Assembly (NCBI GenBank): GCA_028698335.1
Contig: JAQVDP010000002.1
Span: forward strand, 62,001-126,000
DNA length: 64,000 nucleotides
Source: Nevskiales bacterium
GTDB lineage: Bacteria; Pseudomonadota; Gammaproteobacteria; Nevskiales; Nevskiaceae
Reading direction: 5' to 3'
Shown: positions 60,830 through 64,000 of the stretch, in pieces
Layout: every line of letters begins with the position of its first letter
Numbering within the stretch: the first letter of the stretch is position 1
Notes under the pieces: generated by a model
What the model was told of the DNA's origin: nothing
Database searches by the model: none
What the model saw: the letters and a program-made list of their open reading frames with translations, nothing else
Made by a program: the position numbers and the translations under genes

Positions 60830-63486
60830 GCGTTGAGGTCGCCGGCGATGCCGCGCAGGTCCCGCGCGAGTTCGGCGCCGCGCTGATAGCGTTGACCGGC
60901 GTCCTTCTGCAGCACCTTGTCGATGATCGGCCCGAGCTGCGCCGGCAGATCGGGGCGCAGCACGGTGATCGGCGCATGCGGCTCGTTTGCGATCTTGAAC
61001 ATCAACGTCGCCATCGAGTCGGCCTGGAACGGCAGTGCGCCGGTCAGCAACTGGTACAGCGTCACGCCCAGGGAGAACAGGTCGGAGCGGCCATCGACCT
61101 TCTTGCCGGCGAGCTGTTCCGGGGACATGTAGCTGGGGGTGCCGAGAACCATCCCGGTCTTGGTCTTGCTGGAGTCAGTGATGCGTGCGATCCCGAAGTC
61201 CATCAGTTTGAGCGCCTGAGTCGCGTCGACGAGCATCATGTTGGCAGGCTTGATGTCACGATGGACGATGCCGTTGCTGTGGGCGTAGTCCAGTGCATCG
61301 GCAGCATCGGCGACAAGCTTGAGGACGTCGCCGACCGGCAGCAGCGCGCCGGGCTTGATGTGACGTGTCAGGTCGTGCCCCTTGATGAACTCCATCGCGA
61401 TGTAGGCCAGATCGTGTTCTTCACCGGCGTCGAAGATCGCGACGATGTTGGGGTGGGCCAGGCGCCCGGCGGTCTCGGCTTCGCGGAAGAAACGCTGTTT
61501 GACGCCCTCCAGCTCGTCGGCCTCGAACTCCTGGGACAGGGCCATGGTCTTGATCGCGACCTGACGGCCGATCTTGGGGTCCTTGCCCATGTAGACCACG
61601 CCCATTGCGCCCTTGCCGAGTTCGCGCTCGACCTGATAGCGGCCGAGCATCGGTTTTTCGACCGTGTTGGCGCCGTCGAGAATCATCGTGCCGCCTGGGT
61701 GTCCGCCCGAACCTCCGAGAATCACGGTCTCGGCCATCTTGCGGGCGCGGCCGAGCTTCTGTTCGATGTCGCGGAAGCCGCGGTTGTAGCCGGCGATGTA
61801 CTGATACGCGGCTTCGGCCTTGTTGAACTGGCGCTTGCGTTCGAAGTCCAGCGCGAGGTTGTAGATCAGATCGAGAACCTTGTCGTCGACGGGCTGGACG
61901 CGCCGGAACTTCTCGAATGCCATGTCGAGCTGACCCTGGCCCTGGAATGCCAGGCCCAGCATCCGGTTGGATTCGGCGCCTTCGGCTTCGCTGGACTGCT
62001 TCAGGCGCTCGGTGATGTTGAACTTCTTCACCGTCATCAGGGCATGGCCGGCGAGCAGGAAGACCGTGGCGACGGTCAATTTGAGCCACATCGCCTGTGT
62101 GACCATGAGCCCCAGCTGTGCCCCGAGCAGGCCGGCGGCGAGGAGCAGGGTCAGAATCGCCGCCCAGGTCGCCTTGAGGCGGGGCAACAGCAGCGCCAGA
62201 TACAGAAGCAGCACCGCGAAAATCCCCAGTTCCGCCCAGCGCGCCCAGGCGGGGCGCGTATAGAAGTCCTGCTGCAACAGGCTCGACACCGTGTGGGCGA
62301 GGGTGACGACCGGCGATGTCGCCGCCGCCACCGGAGTGGCGAAGGTGTCGCCGGTGCCGACCGCAGTGGTCCCGATCAGCACGATCTTGTCCTTGTAGCG
62401 TGCCGCGGGCAGCTTGCCGGACAGGACGTCGTAGGCCGAATCGACCGGAAATGCGGGCTGGCCGGCCTGGGGACCGTAGAAATGACTGTACATGCGCAGC
62501 GCCGGGCTCGTGGCAATGGTGAGCCCCCCCATGGCAACGCCTTCGCCCAGTCGCAGTTCGATGTCGGCGGGCCGAAGATTGAGCGCGCCTGCGGCGATCA
62601 TCAGCGACAGCGACGGATAGAATTCGTCATAGTGCTGCAGGACCAGCGGTTCGAAGCGGACCGCGCCGTCGACGTCCGGAGTGACGTTGAGGTGTCCGAT
62701 GGCTTCTGCCTGGCTGGCGATGACTTCGATCGGAATCTGGCTGGCGTGGGTTGGCAAGGGCAGCTCGCCCCGTGCCCTTGCGCCGACGCGGTCCTGGACG
62801 TCGCTCAGCGCGTCGCGCCGGATGTAGTCCGGCAGCGGTGCGTCCGGCCGGCCCTGAGGGCGACCGATTTCGAACACCATCGGCAGGATGACGTTGCCGG
62901 CATTGGCCAGCGAGTGGCCCAGTCTGGCGTCGGTCGAACCGCCGGAACGGCTGGCGTCCCGGATCCTGACCAGCAGGTCGGTCATCAGGCGCCGATAGTC
63001 CCGCGCCAGGGCCGACTGGCCGTAAGCGTCGGCGATGCCCTTGATCGCCGGATGCGCGTCGGCACTTTCGTTGAGCATCAGCCCGAAGGTGTCGACCTCG
63101 ACCGGAATCTGCTGGGTCAGCGGTGAGCGCGCCAGATCGTCGGCGATGCTCTTGAGCTGCTCGGCGCCTTCGCTGCGCTCAGGTTCGAGGTACAGCGCCG
63201 TCGAGGCGATCAGCTTCGGGGCGCCATCGCTGAGTGTGTCGAGCAGGCGCGCCTGCAGCTTGCGCGGCCATGGCCAGCGTCCGAGATTGCGGATCGACTC
63301 GTCGTCGATCGCGACGATCGCGATGCGCTCCGAAGGCGCGCGGTCGCGGGAGCGGACGCCGAGATCGTAGCCGTAGCGTTCGAGGGATTCGAAGCTGTTG
63401 CGGAACACGCCGAAAGCGAGTGCGGCGAATACGATGGCGAACGCAACGGCTGCGAACCAGTCCCGCGTCCAGAATCTCTGTTTCAC
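60826..63486 (-). CDS. CHASE2-domain serine/threonine protein kinase
   Basis: An 886-residue transmembrane Hanks-type kinase. After an N-terminal anchor (about 11-29), an extracytoplasmic CHASE2 sensor follows (about 35-400: IAIVAIDDESIRNLGRWPWPR). Several membrane helices (about 410-490) and a TPR-like helical region come next. The kinase domain (about 612-880) has ELGKGAMGVVYMG, VAIKTM, IVHRDIKPANMM near 741 and LMDFGIARI. Thr587 and Thr600 lie in ETVIL and GTMIL peptides just before the kinase domain and may be autophosphorylation sites. The external signal is unknown. It is the first gene of the minus-strand signalling cassette. Confidence 0.92.
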   Translation of the reverse strand: MKQRFWTRDWFAAVAFAIVFAALAFGVFRNSFESLERYGYDLGVRSRDRAPSERIAIVAIDDESIRNLGRWPWPRKLQARLLDTLSDGAPKLIASTALYLEPERSEGAEQLKSIADDLARSPLTQQIPVEVDTFGLMLNESADAHPAIKGIADAYGQSALARDYRRLMTDLLVRIRDASRSGGSTDARLGHSLANAGNVILPMVFEIGRPQGRPDAPLPDYIRRDALSDVQDRVGARARGELPLPTHASQIPIEVIASQAEAIGHLNVTPDVDGAVRFEPLVLQHYDEFYPSLSLMIAAGALNLRPADIELRLGEGVAMGGLTIATSPALRMYSHFYGPQAGQPAFPVDSAYDVLSGKLPAARYKDKIVLIGTTAVGTGDTFATPVAAATSPVVTLAHTVSSLLQQDFYTRPAWARWAELGIFAVLLLYLALLLPRLKATWAAILTLLLAAGLLGAQLGLMVTQAMWLKLTVATVFLLAGHALMTVKKFNITERLKQSSEAEGAESNRMLGLAFQGQGQLDMAFEKFRRVQPVDDKVLDLIYNLALDFERKRQFNKAEAAYQYIAGYNRGFRDIEQKLGRARKMAETVILGGSGGHPGGTMILDGANTVEKPMLGRYQVERELGKGAMGVVYMGKDPKIGRQVAIKTMALSQEFEADELEGVKQRFFREAETAGRLAHPNIVAIFDAGEEHDLAYIAMEFIKGHDLTRHIKPGALLPVGDVLKLVADAADALDYAHSNGIVHRDIKPANMMLVDATQALKLMDFGIARITDSSKTKTGMVLGTPSYMSPEQLAGKKVDGRSDLFSLGVTLYQLLTGALPFQADSMATLMFKIANEPHAPITVLRPDLPAQLGPIIDKVLQKDAGQRYQRGAELARDLRGIAGDLNA

Positions 63487-63652
63487 CGCAAAGTCCCCCC
63501 GGAACCCTAGATGAGTCGCCCCTGCTCCGCGCCTTGAGAGGTCCCCGATGCTCCTGCGCGCGGTCGATGGGCTAAAGTGATAGTACCCGTTTTCATCTCA
63601 TGGAACAGACCGCCGTCGGGCGGCCCGATCCGGAAGGAACCCTCTGGCAAAC

Positions 63653-64000
63653 ATGGCAAAAGCACGCACCGAGTACGTCTGTCAGGCGTGTGGCGCTCAT
63701 CAGCACAAGTGGAGCGGTCAGTGCCCCGACTGCGAGGCCTGGAACACGCTCGTGGAGGTGGCCGCACAGCCGCGTCAGCGCGCCCGCGGCGGCGGCATGT
63801 CGGGCGTGGCCCTCGGACAGATCCAGCGGCTCAGCGAGGTCAATCTCGAGGAGGTGCCGCGGGTTGCGGTGGGCATGGGCGAGCTCGACCGGGTGCTCGG
63901 TGGCGGGGTGGTCAGCGGGGCGGTCATCCTGATCGGCGGCGATCCGGGCATCGGCAAGTCGACCCTGCTGCTGCAGGCCCTGTCGGCGTTGCAGCAGCGT
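63653..64000 (+). CDS. radA: DNA repair protein RadA, N-terminal part (3' cut by window)
   Basis: The first 116 residues of RadA (Sms), a RecA-like helicase that aids branch migration in recombination. The N-terminal zinc finger is C10-x2-C13 and C24-x2-C27 (YVCQACG, GQCPDCEAWN). A linker with GELDRVLGGGVVSGAVILIGG leads into the Walker A DPGIGKSTLL. GGAAGG precedes the ATG at 63653. The gene runs on past the window edge. It is divergent from the kinase gene with 166 bp between starts. Confidence 0.95.
   Translation, partial: MAKARTEYVCQACGAHQHKWSGQCPDCEAWNTLVEVAAQPRQRARGGGMSGVALGQIQRLSEVNLEEVPRVAVGMGELDRVLGGGVVSGAVILIGGDPGIGKSTLLLQALSALQQR

Overview
The window is high-GC, densely coded DNA from a gammaproteobacterium. 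Gene orders such as pcnB-folK-panB-panC-panD, tsaE-amidase-mutL-miaA-hfq-hflX-hflK-hflC and rnr-rlmB-rpsF-rpsR-rplI-dnaB-alr are typical of that class. The presence of hisZ, a GH57-containing glycogen cluster and PA2778/PA2779-like genes fits a Chromatiales-like or other environmental lineage better than an enteric one. The species cannot be named from the sequence. No insertion sequence, integrase, phage gene or CRISPR array was seen.

Region 1 (1-28.6 kb) is a stress and storage island. It starts with the 3' end of a penicillin-binding protein 1C gene. It continues with a Ca2+-type P-ATPase facing a Na+/Ca2+ exchanger, a flavodoxin-fold oxidoreductase, a Lon-family protease overlapping a Usp-like gene, an OmpA lipoprotein, a DUF72 protein and a phosphotransferase/P-loop fusion. 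Then come a thioredoxin-fold/membrane protein and an AI-2E permease. A minus-strand glycogen cluster follows, transcribed glgC, GH57, malQ, glgB, glgP, glgA. The island closes with a small cysteine-rich gene, an extra-looking ftsH and a catalytic-domain-only E2-type acyltransferase. Nine intergenic sites resemble FNR/Anr boxes (TTGAT-N4-ATCAA). Most have a -10-like hexamer at the spacing of a class II activated promoter, so much of the island may be one low-oxygen regulon.

Region 2 (28.6-36.9 kb) begins with tRNA-Glu(CTC), divergent from pcnB. The pantothenate genes panB-panC and panD each have a leader holding a tandem pair of hairpins with a nearly invariant 15-nt loop. Stems differ by compensating changes. 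This is the best candidate in the window for a little-described regulatory RNA system. A putative 2OG-Fe(II) oxygenase, pgi and a PA2779/PA2778 pair follow.

Region 3 (36.9-58.9 kb) is core housekeeping: queG, nnr, tsaE, a cell-wall amidase, mutL, miaA, hfq, hflX, hflK, hflC, a DUF2065 gene, hisZ and purA. After tRNA-Leu(CAG) come rnr, an OmpA lipoprotein, rlmB, the S6/S18/L9 operon, dnaB and alr.

Region 4 (58.9-64 kb) is a minus-strand signalling cassette: a CHASE2 Ser/Thr kinase, a PP2C phosphatase, a double-FHA protein and a small exported protein. The first three overlap. Thr-x-Ile-Leu peptides in the kinase and the FHA protein could link them by phosphothreonine docking. The 5' end of radA closes the window.
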